Source: CAZOGW01 sp964579415 (GTDB taxonomy: Bacteria > Actinomycetota > Acidimicrobiia > Spongiisociales > UBA5794). From it: DNA of 24,703 nt. Positions 12,861 through 20,876 of this stretch are shown here, piece by piece (the first letter of the stretch is position 1; each line of letters begins with the position of its first letter). The notes under the pieces were generated by a model. The model worked only from the letters and a program-made list of their open reading frames with translations, was not told where the DNA came from and made no database searches. The stretch spans positions 1-24,703 of the forward strand of contig CAZOGW010000037.1 of assembly GCA_964579415.1 (NCBI GenBank). Reading direction: 5' to 3'. The position numbers and the translations under genes were made by a program.

Positions 12861-13784
12861 TCAATGCCTTCGGTCCACCTGATAGTTCGAGCCCTGCTGC
12901 CTCTTGGCGTGTTCCTTCATCTCGGCGGCTATGGCGGAGGCGGCCCAGACGGAGGGAAAGGGGTTGCGCCGGTTGGTGGCGATGCCGACCGACAATGTCA
13001 CCAGCGGGAAATCCTGGTCTTCACCGCGACGGTCCTCGATGGTGACGTAGCCGCGGGCGGCATCGGGAGCGTCGTAGAAGTCGGCGATGCCGGCGTCCCA
13101 GGCGGCGATCACCTGCTCGACGACGGGAACGATGCGGTCGTCGGAGGCGAGGACGACGAAGTCATCGCCACCGATGTGGCCGACGAAGCCGTCAGGAGCC
13201 TGCTCGGCCACCGCCGCCCGCAGCAGGCGGGCGGCGAACATGATGACGGCGTCGCCTCGCAGGAACCCGTACACGTCGTTGAACGACTTGAAGTGACCGA
13301 TGTCGACGTGGGCCAGCGCCAGCGACCCGCCACCGGCGATGCGCCTCTCCATCTCGCGGGTGATCCCGGTGTTCCCCGGTAGTCCGGTGAGCGGGCTGAG
13401 GTCCTTGAGCTGGACGGCGCGGCGCAGCACGGTCTGCACCCGAGCGCCCAGCTCACCCATGTCGAACGGCTTGACCACATAGTCGTCGGCGCCCAGCTCG
13501 AGGGCACGGATGCGGTCGTCGATGCGGGAGGCGGCGGTGAGGACGATCACCGGCACCGTTGCCGTCACCGGTCCCGCCAGCAGCTCCATCAGCACCTGGA
13601 AGCCGTCCTCGTTGGGCATCATCACGTCGAGCACGATGAGGTCGACGTCCTCGGACGCCAGGATCCGGTGGGCCTCGTCGGCTTCGGCGGCGACCGAGAT
13701 GGCGAAGCCGGCTGCCTGTAGGTGGCGGCGCAGGTAGTCGACGACATCGACGTCGTCGTCGACCACCAGGATGCGCTGTGTCAT
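12861..13784 (-). CDS. Response regulator with GGDEF-type domain (GGDDF)
   Basis: This 307-residue protein joins an N-terminal receiver domain (about 3-120) to a GGDEF domain (about 128-300). The receiver has the acidic pair D9-D10, phospho-acceptor D53 (VLDVMMP), T83 and K105 (VVKPF). The GGDEF domain has LTGLPGN, DIGHFKSFNDVYGFLRGD and GGDDF at 205-209 in place of GGDEF/GGEEF, then LVTLSVGIAT. No RxxD inhibitory site is seen before the motif. It may make c-di-GMP when phosphorylated, but the Glu-to-Asp change leaves activity open. No partner kinase is in the window. It starts at the ATG giving MTQRILVVDDD, 39 nt after rpe, and separates rpe from the rib operon. Confidence 0.92.
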   Translation of the reverse strand: MTQRILVVDDDVDVVDYLRRHLQAAGFAISVAAEADEAHRILASEDVDLIVLDVMMPNEDGFQVLMELLAGPVTATVPVIVLTAASRIDDRIRALELGADDYVVKPFDMGELGARVQTVLRRAVQLKDLSPLTGLPGNTGITREMERRIAGGGSLALAHVDIGHFKSFNDVYGFLRGDAVIMFAARLLRAAVAEQAPDGFVGHIGGDDFVVLASDDRIVPVVEQVIAAWDAGIADFYDAPDAARGYVTIEDRRGEDQDFPLVTLSVGIATNRRNPFPSVWAASAIAAEMKEHAKRQQGSNYQVDRRH

Positions 13785-13823
13785 CGCTCTCCCGTGTCGG
13801 GGCACGCATCCCCGGCACCAACC

Positions 13824-14489
13824 TCATCCGCGCTCGGCGCAGCTCCGCAGTTCGGCGATGGCGGCCACCGGGTCGGCGGAGCCGAACACGGACGAGCCTG
13901 CGACGAAGACGTCCGCACCAGCCTGGCGCGCCCGCCCGATCGTCGACGGCGAGATGCCGCCATCGATCTGTATATCGGCGGGAAGGCCCCTCTGGTCAAT
14001 GGATTTCCGGGCGGTGGCGACCTTCTCCAGCACTTCCTCGCGGAAGGCCTGGCCGCCGAAGCCCGGTTCGACCGACATCACCAGCACCAGGTCGCACAGC
14101 TCGAGGTGCGGGTCCACGGCGCGGAAGGGCGTGAGAGGGTTGAGGACCAGCCCGAAACGCAGCCCGAGGCGGCGGGCCTCGGCGGCGACAGGCTCGGGAT
14201 CGGGATAGGCCTCGATGTGGACCGTGACGATGTCGGCTCCCACTTCGGCGAGCGGTTCCAGATAGGCGTGGGCGTTGGTCATCATCAGGTGGCAGTCGAA
14301 GGGCCGCCCGGTCACCTTGCGGACCGAAGCGATCACCGGGATCCCCAGCGAGACGTTGGGGACGAAGTGGCCGTCCATGATGTCGATATGGAACCAGTCG
14401 GCATGGTCCGCCACCCGACCTATGTCATCGGCCAGGTGGCCGAAGTCGGCAGCCAGGATCGAGGGAGCGATGCGCACCGGATTGGCCAT
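13824..14489 (-). CDS. rpe: Ribulose-phosphate 3-epimerase
   Basis: This 221-residue TIM-barrel enzyme interconverts ribulose-5-phosphate and xylulose-5-phosphate in the pentose phosphate pathway. It shows IAPSILAADF, HIDIMDGHFVPN (metal ligands H34 and D36), CHLMM, MSVEPGFGGQAF and IQIDGGIS, all expected. Length is normal. It makes sense near the rib genes because ribulose-5-phosphate is the RibB substrate, and rpe-rib linkage also occurs in mycobacteria. The transcript looks leaderless: a -10 box ends 6 nt before the ATG. Confidence 0.98.
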   Translation of the reverse strand: MANPVRIAPSILAADFGHLADDIGRVADHADWFHIDIMDGHFVPNVSLGIPVIASVRKVTGRPFDCHLMMTNAHAYLEPLAEVGADIVTVHIEAYPDPEPVAAEARRLGLRFGLVLNPLTPFRAVDPHLELCDLVLVMSVEPGFGGQAFREEVLEKVATARKSIDQRGLPADIQIDGGISPSTIGRARQAGADVFVAGSSVFGSADPVAAIAELRSCAERG

Positions 14490-14495
14490 CAGGTC

Positions 14496-14501
14496 ACAAT
14501 A
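14496..14501 (-). promoter_or_regulatory. rpe: -10 box for leaderless rpe transcript
   Basis: TATTGT on the minus strand fits TANNNT and ends 6 nt before the rpe ATG, with no Shine-Dalgarno sequence between. This is the standard leaderless arrangement. Confidence 0.45.
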
Positions 14502-14617
14502 GAGGCCGCGCCGGCGGGGGGCGCCGGTGTCCCCTGCCGAGAGCGGTCGCCGGCGTCCCGAGAGCCCACGCCCGCTTCCTGTAGATTCCCGTGGTCACCG
14601 GAAGCCAGGAGGACATC

Positions 14618-15421
14618 GTGGACCGATACCGCATCGCCGAGGGAGCCGAGGTGGACCTCTCCGCTTTCGATCCCGACGACACGTCTCAGTTCGATGGCGG
14701 CAAGAAGGACGGCGTCGAGGAACTGAAGCACCTCCGCAAGAAGTTGGCCGACCTCCAGTACACCCTCTACGCCGACGACTCGCACCGACTCCTCGTCGTC
14801 CTCCAGGCGATGGACGCCGGCGGCAAGGACGGCACCATCCGCAAGGTCTTCAAAGGGGTCAATCCGCAGGGCGTCCACGTCGTCAGCTTCAAGAAGCCAT
14901 CCGAGGAGGAACTGGCCCGCGACTACCTGTGGCGTATCCACGAGCATGTCCCGTCGAACGGCGACATCGCAGTGTTCAACCGCAGCCACTACGAAGACGT
15001 CCTGGCGGTGCGGGTAGGCGAACTGGTACCCGAGGAGCGCTGGCGCCGCCGCTATGCCCACATCAGGGACTTCGAGCGTCTCCTCGTCGACGAAGGCACC
15101 ACCGTCGTCAAGTTCTACCTCCACATCTCGCGGGAGGAGCAGGCGGAGCGACTGCAGGAGCGGCTCGACGACCCCACCAAGCGATGGAAGTTCAATCCGG
15201 ATGACCTCAAGGCCCGCAAGGACTGGGCGGTGTACATGGACGCCTTCGAGGACGCCATCGCCGAGACGTCAACCGAAACGGCGCCTTGGTACGTGGTCCC
15301 GGCCAACAAGAAGTGGTACCGCAACATCGTCATCGCCAGAGTGCTGATCGCAGCCCTGGAGGCGATGGACCTGAAGTTCCCCGAGCCGCACAAGGACCTC
15401 GACGGCATCGTGATCAACTAG
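14618..15421 (+). CDS. ppk2: Polyphosphate kinase 2 family, class III-like
   Basis: This 267-residue kinase would use polyphosphate to phosphorylate nucleotides. It has Walker A in LQAMDAGGKDGT (63-73), the FNRSHYEDVLAVRV block with the Walker B Asp, the lid arginines in LQERLDDPTKRWKF and the ETSTE-APWYVVPANKKWYRN segment. From memory it agrees closely, from YRI...FDPDDTSQF onward, with Meiothermus ruber PPK2 of class III, which phosphorylates both AMP and ADP. The GTG at 14618 is chosen because AGGAGG lies 5 nt upstream; an in-frame GTG at 14591 lacks this. It is a lone plus-strand gene, divergent from rpe and convergent with fmt. Confidence 0.95.
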   Translation: MDRYRIAEGAEVDLSAFDPDDTSQFDGGKKDGVEELKHLRKKLADLQYTLYADDSHRLLVVLQAMDAGGKDGTIRKVFKGVNPQGVHVVSFKKPSEEELARDYLWRIHEHVPSNGDIAVFNRSHYEDVLAVRVGELVPEERWRRRYAHIRDFERLLVDEGTTVVKFYLHISREEQAERLQERLDDPTKRWKFNPDDLKARKDWAVYMDAFEDAIAETSTETAPWYVVPANKKWYRNIVIARVLIAALEAMDLKFPEPHKDLDGIVIN

Positions 15422-15424
15422 AAG

Positions 15425-15441
15425 CGTACTACGTACTACGT
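15425..15441. repeat. TAC-rich repeat overlapping the fmt stop codon
   Basis: CGTACTA occurs twice in tandem followed by CGT, filling the gap between the convergent ends of ppk2 and fmt. The fmt TAG (15436-15438) is part of the repeat. Confidence 0.6.
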
Positions 15442-16350
15442 GTCGACGTGGGCGGGAGCGCCTCTGCGGCCGTTCATCCAGGCCTTGCCGGGCCGGTCGT
15501 CGCGGCCTTCGGGGCGGACCTGGATGAGGGCGACTCCCCCGGCTGCGGTGCCGAGGACGGGGACACCGTCGGCATCCGGGGCGATGACTCCCTGCTCGGG
15601 TGCCGGCTCGGTGTACCAGGCGCGCCGGACGGCGAGGCGCCTGCCCTCGACGACAACGTAGGCACCGGGACGGGGATGGAACGCCCTTATGCGGCGCAGC
15701 AAGGACTCGGCGTCCTCGGTGGGGTCGAGGAGGCCTTCGATGGGTTCCAGGCGGGGGGCCTGGGTGGCGGCGGCGTGCATCTGCGGGGCCGGCACCAACC
15801 CGCCGGCGGCAAAGGGCTCCAGGTTCTCGGCGAGGAGTTCGGCACCCAGGTGCGAGAGGCGGGCGGTGAGCGAGCCGCCGGTGTCGTCAGGGTCGATGGT
15901 GGTCTCGGCGACGGAGATCACCGGTCCGGTGTCGAGCCCCTCGTCGAGGTGCATGAGGCTGACACCGGTGGTGGTATCCCCGGCGAGGATGGCGCGCTCC
16001 ACCGGGGCCGCGCCGCGCCAGCGTGGCAGTAGGGAGAAATGGACGTTGACGAACCCGAAGCGGGTGATAGCCAGCGTCGGGACCGGGATCAGCATGCCGA
16101 AGGCGACCACCACCGCGATGTCGACCGCCGCCTCTTCGAGCACCGCGTGTAGCTCTCGCCGGTTGGCCGGCTGCGCCACCGGGATGCCCCACTGACTCGC
16201 CGCCACCTTCACCGGGGGTGCCACCGGGACACTGCGACGGCCGGCCGGTCGGTCGGGACGGGTCACCACCAGTGCTGCGTCCGAGACGTCGACCAGTGCC
16301 GCCAGTGCAGGGACCGCCGCCGAAGGAGTACCGAGGAAGGCGGATCTCAC
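15436..16350 (-). CDS. fmt: Methionyl-tRNA formyltransferase
   Basis: This 304-residue enzyme formylates initiator Met-tRNA with 10-formyl-THF. The N-terminal Rossmann domain starts MRSAFLGTPSAAVPAL and has NVHFSLLPRWRGAAPVERAIL with the catalytic Asn-His pair, then TGVSLMHLDEGLDTGPV with the catalytic Asp. The C-terminal OB-like domain (about 205-300) has IRAFHPRPGAYV. The start is GTG in GTGA (16347-16350), overlapping the def stop, so the formylase and deformylase are translationally coupled. The last codons (AHVDT-TAG) run into the TAC-rich repeat. Confidence 0.97.
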   Translation of the reverse strand: MRSAFLGTPSAAVPALAALVDVSDAALVVTRPDRPAGRRSVPVAPPVKVAASQWGIPVAQPANRRELHAVLEEAAVDIAVVVAFGMLIPVPTLAITRFGFVNVHFSLLPRWRGAAPVERAILAGDTTTGVSLMHLDEGLDTGPVISVAETTIDPDDTGGSLTARLSHLGAELLAENLEPFAAGGLVPAPQMHAAATQAPRLEPIEGLLDPTEDAESLLRRIRAFHPRPGAYVVVEGRRLAVRRAWYTEPAPEQGVIAPDADGVPVLGTAAGGVALIQVRPEGRDDRPGKAWMNGRRGAPAHVDT

Positions 16351-16859
16351 ACCCGGGTTCCGTCACCTTCGGCGAGTGCCTCGCGGCGCAGGTCACGCAG
16401 CGCTGCCTTGCGGGTGCGTTTGGGGAGGCGTTCCAGCAGCAGCATGCCGCCCAGATGATCGATCTCGTGCTGGAGGACGCGTCCCATGAGATCGTCACCC
16501 TCGAACACCACCGGGTTGCCGTCGATGCCGAATCCCTCGGCGCGGGCGAAACCGGGCCGCTCTATCGGCCAGTAGCGGCCGGGGACGGAGAGGCAGCCTT
16601 CGTCGTAGACCCACTCCTCGCCGTCCAGGTCGACGAGCTCCGGGTTGAACATGGCGAAGGGACCGTCCCCGATGTCGGCGACGAAGATGCGCTTGGAGAT
16701 CCCGATCTGCGGCGCCGCCAGCCCGACGCCGGGAGCGTCGTACATGGTCTCGAACATGTCGTCGATGAGACGCTCGTATGCGCTGGAGATGTCGGACACG
16801 CGGGCCGCCGGCGTGCGCAGCACCGGGTCACCGAAGGTGCGAATGGGATAGAGGGCCAT
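16347..16859 (-). CDS. def: Peptide deformylase
   Basis: This 170-residue metallo-enzyme removes the N-formyl group from new proteins. All three motifs are present: GVGLAAPQIG, DEGCLSVP with the metal-binding Cys, and LQHEIDHLGG with the two His ligands and catalytic Glu. It begins MALYPIRTFGDPVLRTPA, normal for the family. The reading frame stays open upstream but without conserved sequence. It is coupled to fmt by GTGA. Confidence 0.98.
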   Translation of the reverse strand: MALYPIRTFGDPVLRTPAARVSDISSAYERLIDDMFETMYDAPGVGLAAPQIGISKRIFVADIGDGPFAMFNPELVDLDGEEWVYDEGCLSVPGRYWPIERPGFARAEGFGIDGNPVVFEGDDLMGRVLQHEIDHLGGMLLLERLPKRTRKAALRDLRREALAEGDGTRV

Positions 16860-16870
16860 CTGTGGACGGC

Positions 16871-16876
16871 AGCATA
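16871..16876 (-). promoter_or_regulatory. Possible -10 box of def-fmt
   Basis: TATGCT on the minus strand lies 11 nt before the def ATG, in the 156-bp gap after priA. With no ribosome site visible, a very short leader is possible. No -35 is seen. Confidence 0.3.
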
Positions 16877-17015
16877 GATTCGCCGCCAGGCATCTTCGGT
16901 TCACGTAGGACGCCCGGACACGCACCGGTGCAGCCCACCGCCGTACCGGCTCGACGACTCCGGCCCGGATGGGTGGAACATCACACGCCGGCCGGGTCAC
17001 GGGGTCTTGGCGGGT

Positions 17016-18770
17016 CTACAACCTCACCGGGTCGACGTCGACACGGACACGACGCCCGGCATCACGCCAGGCCTGGATCTGGCTGCGGAGGCGGATCTTG
17101 GTGGGACGCAGGTCGGGGGCGGTGAGGAGCCAACGCCAGGTGTCCCCGGTCTGGGCCGGTCCGAGCAGGGTCACCTCCGCAGCGGCGAGGCGGAGCTCGG
17201 CGTCGATCGGGGCCGGATCGCCTGTGACCTCCAGGGCGAGCAGGTCTGTCATCGGCGGGAAGCCCTCCCGCTCCCGTTCCGCCAGCAACTCGTGCAGCAG
17301 CGGAGTGGGCCGACCGCTGCGGAGAGCCTTCAACACCCGGTGGCTCGCCTGGGTGGTCTGAACGAGGCAGCGACGGCCCCTTCCCCGCTCCACGCTGAGG
17401 GCCACCCGGGCCAGGATGCCGAGGGCCTCCTCTTCGGCGCGGTAGTGGGGGGCGAGCAGCATGCTGTCGGCGTCGATCACCACCGCCAGCGCCACCGGGG
17501 TAACCGCGGGAAGGTCGCGCTCGGTACCGACCGTCACCGGGCCGGGACCGCCGATGACGCCCACCTTGTCGCCGAGGGAGCGGCGCAGCTCGGCCACCAC
17601 CCTCCCCACCCCGGCGCCGAGAGGCTGGAACCGGCCACCCCCGCAGGCGGTGCACGGTCCCAGGACACTCCCGCAGCGCTGGCAGGCATCGGTGCGGCTC
17701 ACACCCGCCCCGCACTCGGGGCAGGTGCGGATGGTGCCGCAGGCGACGCAACGAAAGGCGGCAGCGTCGCCGTGTCGGGTGACGAAGACGAACACCTCTC
17801 CCCCACCGTGCACCACACCTTGGACCGCCCGGATCGTCGCCTGCATCACCACTCCGCTGCCGGGGGGCTCCTCGGCCCGGTCGATGATCTCGACCAGCGG
17901 CCAGACCCGCCGTGGAGTGATCAGCTCCACCCCGGCGGCCAGCGAGTCGACCGTGGGCGTGGGCCCGGCGAACACCAGGCCGAACCGTTCGGCGGTACTG
18001 CGGCGGCGCATCACCTCCCTCACCGAGAGGGTCGGTGTCTGCGGCTCCCGCATGGCCGGCCGTCCCTCCTCGAGCACCACGACCAACCCCAGGTCGCCCA
18101 TCGGCCACAGCCCGATCTCCCGGGTGGCGACGACGAGGCGACCCTCCCCGGCGACGAGCTGGCCCCAGGCACGGGTGGTGGTGGCTGCCGGTTCCGACGA
18201 GGTGACGAACAGCGGCTGCCGGCCCAGTGCCGCTTCCATCCCGGAAGCGAGAGCCCGCGCCTCTGCCACGGTGGGGGCGATGACGGCGACGTTGCGCCCC
18301 GCGCCGAGCACCCCGGCAGCCAGCCCGGCCAGAGGCTCCGCCCACGGCCCTCCGGAGACCAGGTAGCGGGGCCGTCCCGGCCTCCCGTCGACAATGGCGG
18401 ATGTGATGTCGGGGAAAGGCGAGCCCAGGTCGGCGGCATCCGCAGGCTTCGGCGCCACCCGCCGCGGAACGTTGGACGGAGCCGCCTTGGCGAGCAGCAC
18501 CGCCTGAGGGGCTACGTAGTGCACCGCCGCCCAGCGCAAAGTCTCCAGCAGCCGGGATGTCACCACCGGGAGGTCGCCGACCACGGCGAGGATGTCACGC
18601 AGTCGCTGCTCTCTCCCCGTCGCTTCCCGGACGCCGGTTACGACGCCGCGCACCTTGCGCCCACCGAGGGGAACCCTCACCAGGGACCCGGTCTCGACGC
18701 CGCTCAGCGAGTCGGGGATGCGGTAGGTGAACCCGTCGTCGACGGCGAACGTGGCCAGGTTGGGGACCAC
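17016..18770 (-). CDS. priA: PriA-like primosomal protein lacking helicase motifs
   Basis: This 584-residue protein is a replication-restart PriA of actinobacterial type. The N-terminal 3'-DNA-binding domain (about 1-100) starts VVPNLATFAVDDGFTYRIP. The zinc region has eight cysteines (341, 344, 350, 353, 363, 366, 373, 376) spaced as in E. coli PriA. The helicase core is degenerate: the Walker A region reads YLVSGGPWAE without GKT, and the DEEH box reads LEEGR. Loss of ATPase motifs is known for actinobacterial PriA, so it may bind forks and load partners without unwinding. E. coli PriA is ~730 residues. The start is GTG at 18768-18770 with no strong ribosome site, 14 nt after coaBC. metK, often between these genes in actinobacteria, is absent. 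Confidence 0.92.
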   Translation of the reverse strand: MVPNLATFAVDDGFTYRIPDSLSGVETGSLVRVPLGGRKVRGVVTGVREATGREQRLRDILAVVGDLPVVTSRLLETLRWAAVHYVAPQAVLLAKAAPSNVPRRVAPKPADAADLGSPFPDITSAIVDGRPGRPRYLVSGGPWAEPLAGLAAGVLGAGRNVAVIAPTVAEARALASGMEAALGRQPLFVTSSEPAATTTRAWGQLVAGEGRLVVATREIGLWPMGDLGLVVVLEEGRPAMREPQTPTLSVREVMRRRSTAERFGLVFAGPTPTVDSLAAGVELITPRRVWPLVEIIDRAEEPPGSGVVMQATIRAVQGVVHGGGEVFVFVTRHGDAAAFRCVACGTIRTCPECGAGVSRTDACQRCGSVLGPCTACGGGRFQPLGAGVGRVVAELRRSLGDKVGVIGGPGPVTVGTERDLPAVTPVALAVVIDADSMLLAPHYRAEEEALGILARVALSVERGRGRRCLVQTTQASHRVLKALRSGRPTPLLHELLAEREREGFPPMTDLLALEVTGDPAPIDAELRLAAAEVTLLGPAQTGDTWRWLLTAPDLRPTKIRLRSQIQAWRDAGRRVRVDVDPVRL

Positions 18771-18784
18771 CTGGGCGAGGCGGG

Positions 18785-19996
18785 TCAGCGCAGCTCCCCG
18801 TTGCCCGACCTGGGCGCGGCCGATTCGGCGATGCGGTCCCAGAGGCGCTCGGCGACGGCAGCCTTGTCCATGAGGCTCCAGGACTCGGTGGCGCCGTCGG
18901 GAGTGATGATGGTCACCTCGTTGGTGTCACTGCCGAAACCCGAGCCTTCCTTGGCCACGTCGTTGGCCACCAGCAGGTCGACACCCTTGCGCTGTGCCTT
19001 GGAGACGGCCTCGTCGAGCGAGCCGGTCTCGGCGGCGAACCCCACCAGGTAGGGGCGCGGGCTCATGGCGGCCACCCCGGCGAGGATATCGGGTGTGGGT
19101 TCCAGCTCGATGGTGGGGAGCCCGTCGGCGCGGCGGATCTTGACCGCGGCGGTCCCCGCGGGGCGGAAATCGGCCACTGCGGCGGCGAGCACGGCGACGT
19201 CGGCGCCGGCGGCCGCCTCCCACACCGCCTGAGCCATCTCCTCGGCGGTCTCGACGGCGATGATGCGCGCCGCATTCCCGGTTGGTGGGGGCGCCGAGGT
19301 CACCAGCGTCACCCTGGCGCCGCGGCGGGAGGCGGCGGCGGCGATGGCGTTGCCCATCTTCCCCGAGGATCGGTTGCCCACGAAGCGGACCGGGTCGATA
19401 GCCTCCCGGGTGCCCCCGGAGGAGACGAGCACGTTCCAGCCTTCCAGGTCCCCGGCCCCGAGGGTGGCGACGAGGGCGGCGACGATGTCCTCCGGTTCGA
19501 CCATGCGACCGGCGCCGGAATCACCGCCGGCGAGAGCGCCGGTGGCCGGACCGGCGATGACGGCACCGTCGGAGGTCAGCGTGCCGATGTTGCGGCGGGT
19601 GGCAGGGTGCTCCCACATTTCGGTGTGCATCGCCGGCGCCACCACCAGCGGCTTGCCCCAGCAGGCGATCACGGTGAGGCTGACCGGGTCGTCGGAGATG
19701 CCGTTGGTGATACGGCCGATGGTGGCGGCGGTGGCCGGTGCCACCACCACGGCATCGGCCCACCGGGCCAGGTTGGTGTGCGGGCTGGGGTCGTCGCCGC
19801 CGAACACACCGGCGATGGGCTGGGTGCCGGTGATGGCGGCGAAGGTCTGCGGGCCGACGAACCGTCTTGCCGCTTCCGTCATCACGACCCGAACGGCCGC
19901 CTCCTGCTCGACGAGTCGGCGCGCCAGGTAGGCGGCCTTGTAGGCGGCGACACCGCCGGTCACGCACAGGATGACGTTCCGGCCGGCGAGTGACAT
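18785..19996 (-). CDS. coaBC: Bifunctional phosphopantothenoylcysteine decarboxylase/ligase
   Basis: This 403-residue enzyme carries out two consecutive steps of CoA synthesis. The CoaC flavoprotein half (about 1-180) has CVTGGVAAYKA, HTNLARWADAVVVAPAT and PAMHTEMWEHPAT. The flap that carries Cys158 in E. coli (ACGD) reads AGGD. The CoaB half (about 185-395) has SSGGTREAIDPVRFVGNRSSGKMG, AAVADFRP, KIRR, GFAAETG and VANDV. Start at MSLAGRNVILCVTGG is the conserved N-terminus, 10 nt after rpoZ; no strong ribosome site is seen. Confidence 0.97.
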   Translation of the reverse strand: MSLAGRNVILCVTGGVAAYKAAYLARRLVEQEAAVRVVMTEAARRFVGPQTFAAITGTQPIAGVFGGDDPSPHTNLARWADAVVVAPATAATIGRITNGISDDPVSLTVIACWGKPLVVAPAMHTEMWEHPATRRNIGTLTSDGAVIAGPATGALAGGDSGAGRMVEPEDIVAALVATLGAGDLEGWNVLVSSGGTREAIDPVRFVGNRSSGKMGNAIAAAASRRGARVTLVTSAPPPTGNAARIIAVETAEEMAQAVWEAAAGADVAVLAAAVADFRPAGTAAVKIRRADGLPTIELEPTPDILAGVAAMSPRPYLVGFAAETGSLDEAVSKAQRKGVDLLVANDVAKEGSGFGSDTNEVTIITPDGATESWSLMDKAAVAERLWDRIAESAAPRSGNGELR

Positions 19997-20006
19997 CGCG
20001 GTGTCG

Positions 20007-20255
20007 CTACTCGTCGAAGGTCTGCGGGCCACCGTCGGCGTCGAGCGTCACCTTGTCCTCGGCGATCTCCTCGAGGGCGATCGACAGAGGCTTGCGGGAC
20101 AGCGAGTGGACCTGTGGCGGTACGTACGAGCCGAGACCCTCGCCGAGCTGGTTGAAGTAGGAGTTGATCTGCCGGGCGCGGCGGGCGGCCAGCACGACCA
20201 GCCCGAAGCGGGAGTTGGTCTTCTCCAGCACGAGGCCGATGGGCGGTTCGATCAT
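20007..20255 (-). CDS. rpoZ: RNA polymerase omega subunit
   Basis: This 82-residue protein has the omega core: a start segment IGLVLEKTNSRFGLVVLAA, then RRARQINSYFNQL and KPLSIALEEIAEDKV. Omega helps beta-prime fold and join the RNA polymerase core. It lies 76 nt after the kinase gene and 10 nt before coaBC, matching the actinobacterial mihF-gmk-rpoZ-coaBC order. A TATCAT word (20297-20302, minus strand) upstream could be an internal -10 box, but no -35 is seen. Confidence 0.95.
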   Translation of the reverse strand: MIEPPIGLVLEKTNSRFGLVVLAARRARQINSYFNQLGEGLGSYVPPQVHSLSRKPLSIALEEIAEDKVTLDADGGPQTFDE

Positions 20256-20331
20256 CAGAGACGGGCTCCAGTCCGATGGGAGTGCGGGAACGACCCATGA
20301 TAGACGCTCTCCGGCGCGAAGCCGTGCCCCT

Positions 20332-20868
20332 TCAACCGGCCTCGATCGCAGCGACGATCAGGTCGACCACTTCCTCGACGCCGAGAGCGGTGGTGTCGAC
20401 GACCAGGTCGTAGTGGGATGGATCGAGGTAGTCGACGCCGTAGTAGCGCAAGTAGCGGTCCGACTCTGACATCGTCCGCCGCCGGATGGCCTCCTCCGTG
20501 GCAACAAGATCGACGTTCTCGCTCTCGGTGCCCCGGCCGGCGCCGTAGACCCGGCGGGCAGCCTCTTCGGTGGCTACGTCGAGGAAGACTTTGAACGACT
20601 CGGGGAGCACCCACCAGCCAAGACGGGCGTCGATGACGAAGCCGTCGACGGTGTCGCCGAGATGTCGGGTGCGGGCATCGATCTCCCGGTCGATCCCGTC
20701 GCCATCCTCGGCAAATCTCGACAGCTCGAGGATCGTCATGCCCCTCTCGGCCGCCATCGCTCGCATGAAGTCACCCGCCGATACGTGGAGCAATCCGAGT
20801 CTCTCGGCGAGGCGCCAGCCGACGGCCGACTTACCCGAGCCCGGTCGCCCGGAGAGGCTGACGATCAT
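20332..20868 (-). CDS. Cytidylate-kinase-like P-loop kinase at the gmk position
   Basis: This 178-residue protein has a P-loop G-R-P-G-S-G-K-S (7-14), then ERLGLLHVSAGDFMRAMAAERGMTILELSRFAEDG, a D-x-x-ID-R-x-ID segment, FVIDARLGWW and a lid-like RRRTMSESDRYLRYYGVDYLD. This pattern is that of the compact (archaeal-type) cytidylate kinase family, which phosphorylates CMP/dCMP. It does not look like guanylate kinase, which has a distinct GMP-binding domain with SxTTRxxRxGE. The gene nevertheless sits exactly where gmk usually is, 8 nt after mihF and before rpoZ. Whether it acts on CMP, GMP or something else is open. Confidence 0.88.
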   Translation of the reverse strand: MIVSLSGRPGSGKSAVGWRLAERLGLLHVSAGDFMRAMAAERGMTILELSRFAEDGDGIDREIDARTRHLGDTVDGFVIDARLGWWVLPESFKVFLDVATEEAARRVYGAGRGTESENVDLVATEEAIRRRTMSESDRYLRYYGVDYLDPSHYDLVVDTTALGVEEVVDLIVAAIEAG

Positions 20869-20876
20869 CCCGCCGG

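Noticed and set aside
14591..14617. ppk2 start at GTG 14591
   Set aside because: The downstream GTG at 14618 has AGGAGG at 5 nt and matches the family N-terminus.
17007..19052. Open frame of 681 codons on the plus strand
   Set aside because: It is antisense to priA and coaBC, rich in His/Gly/Arg and lacks any recognisable domain.
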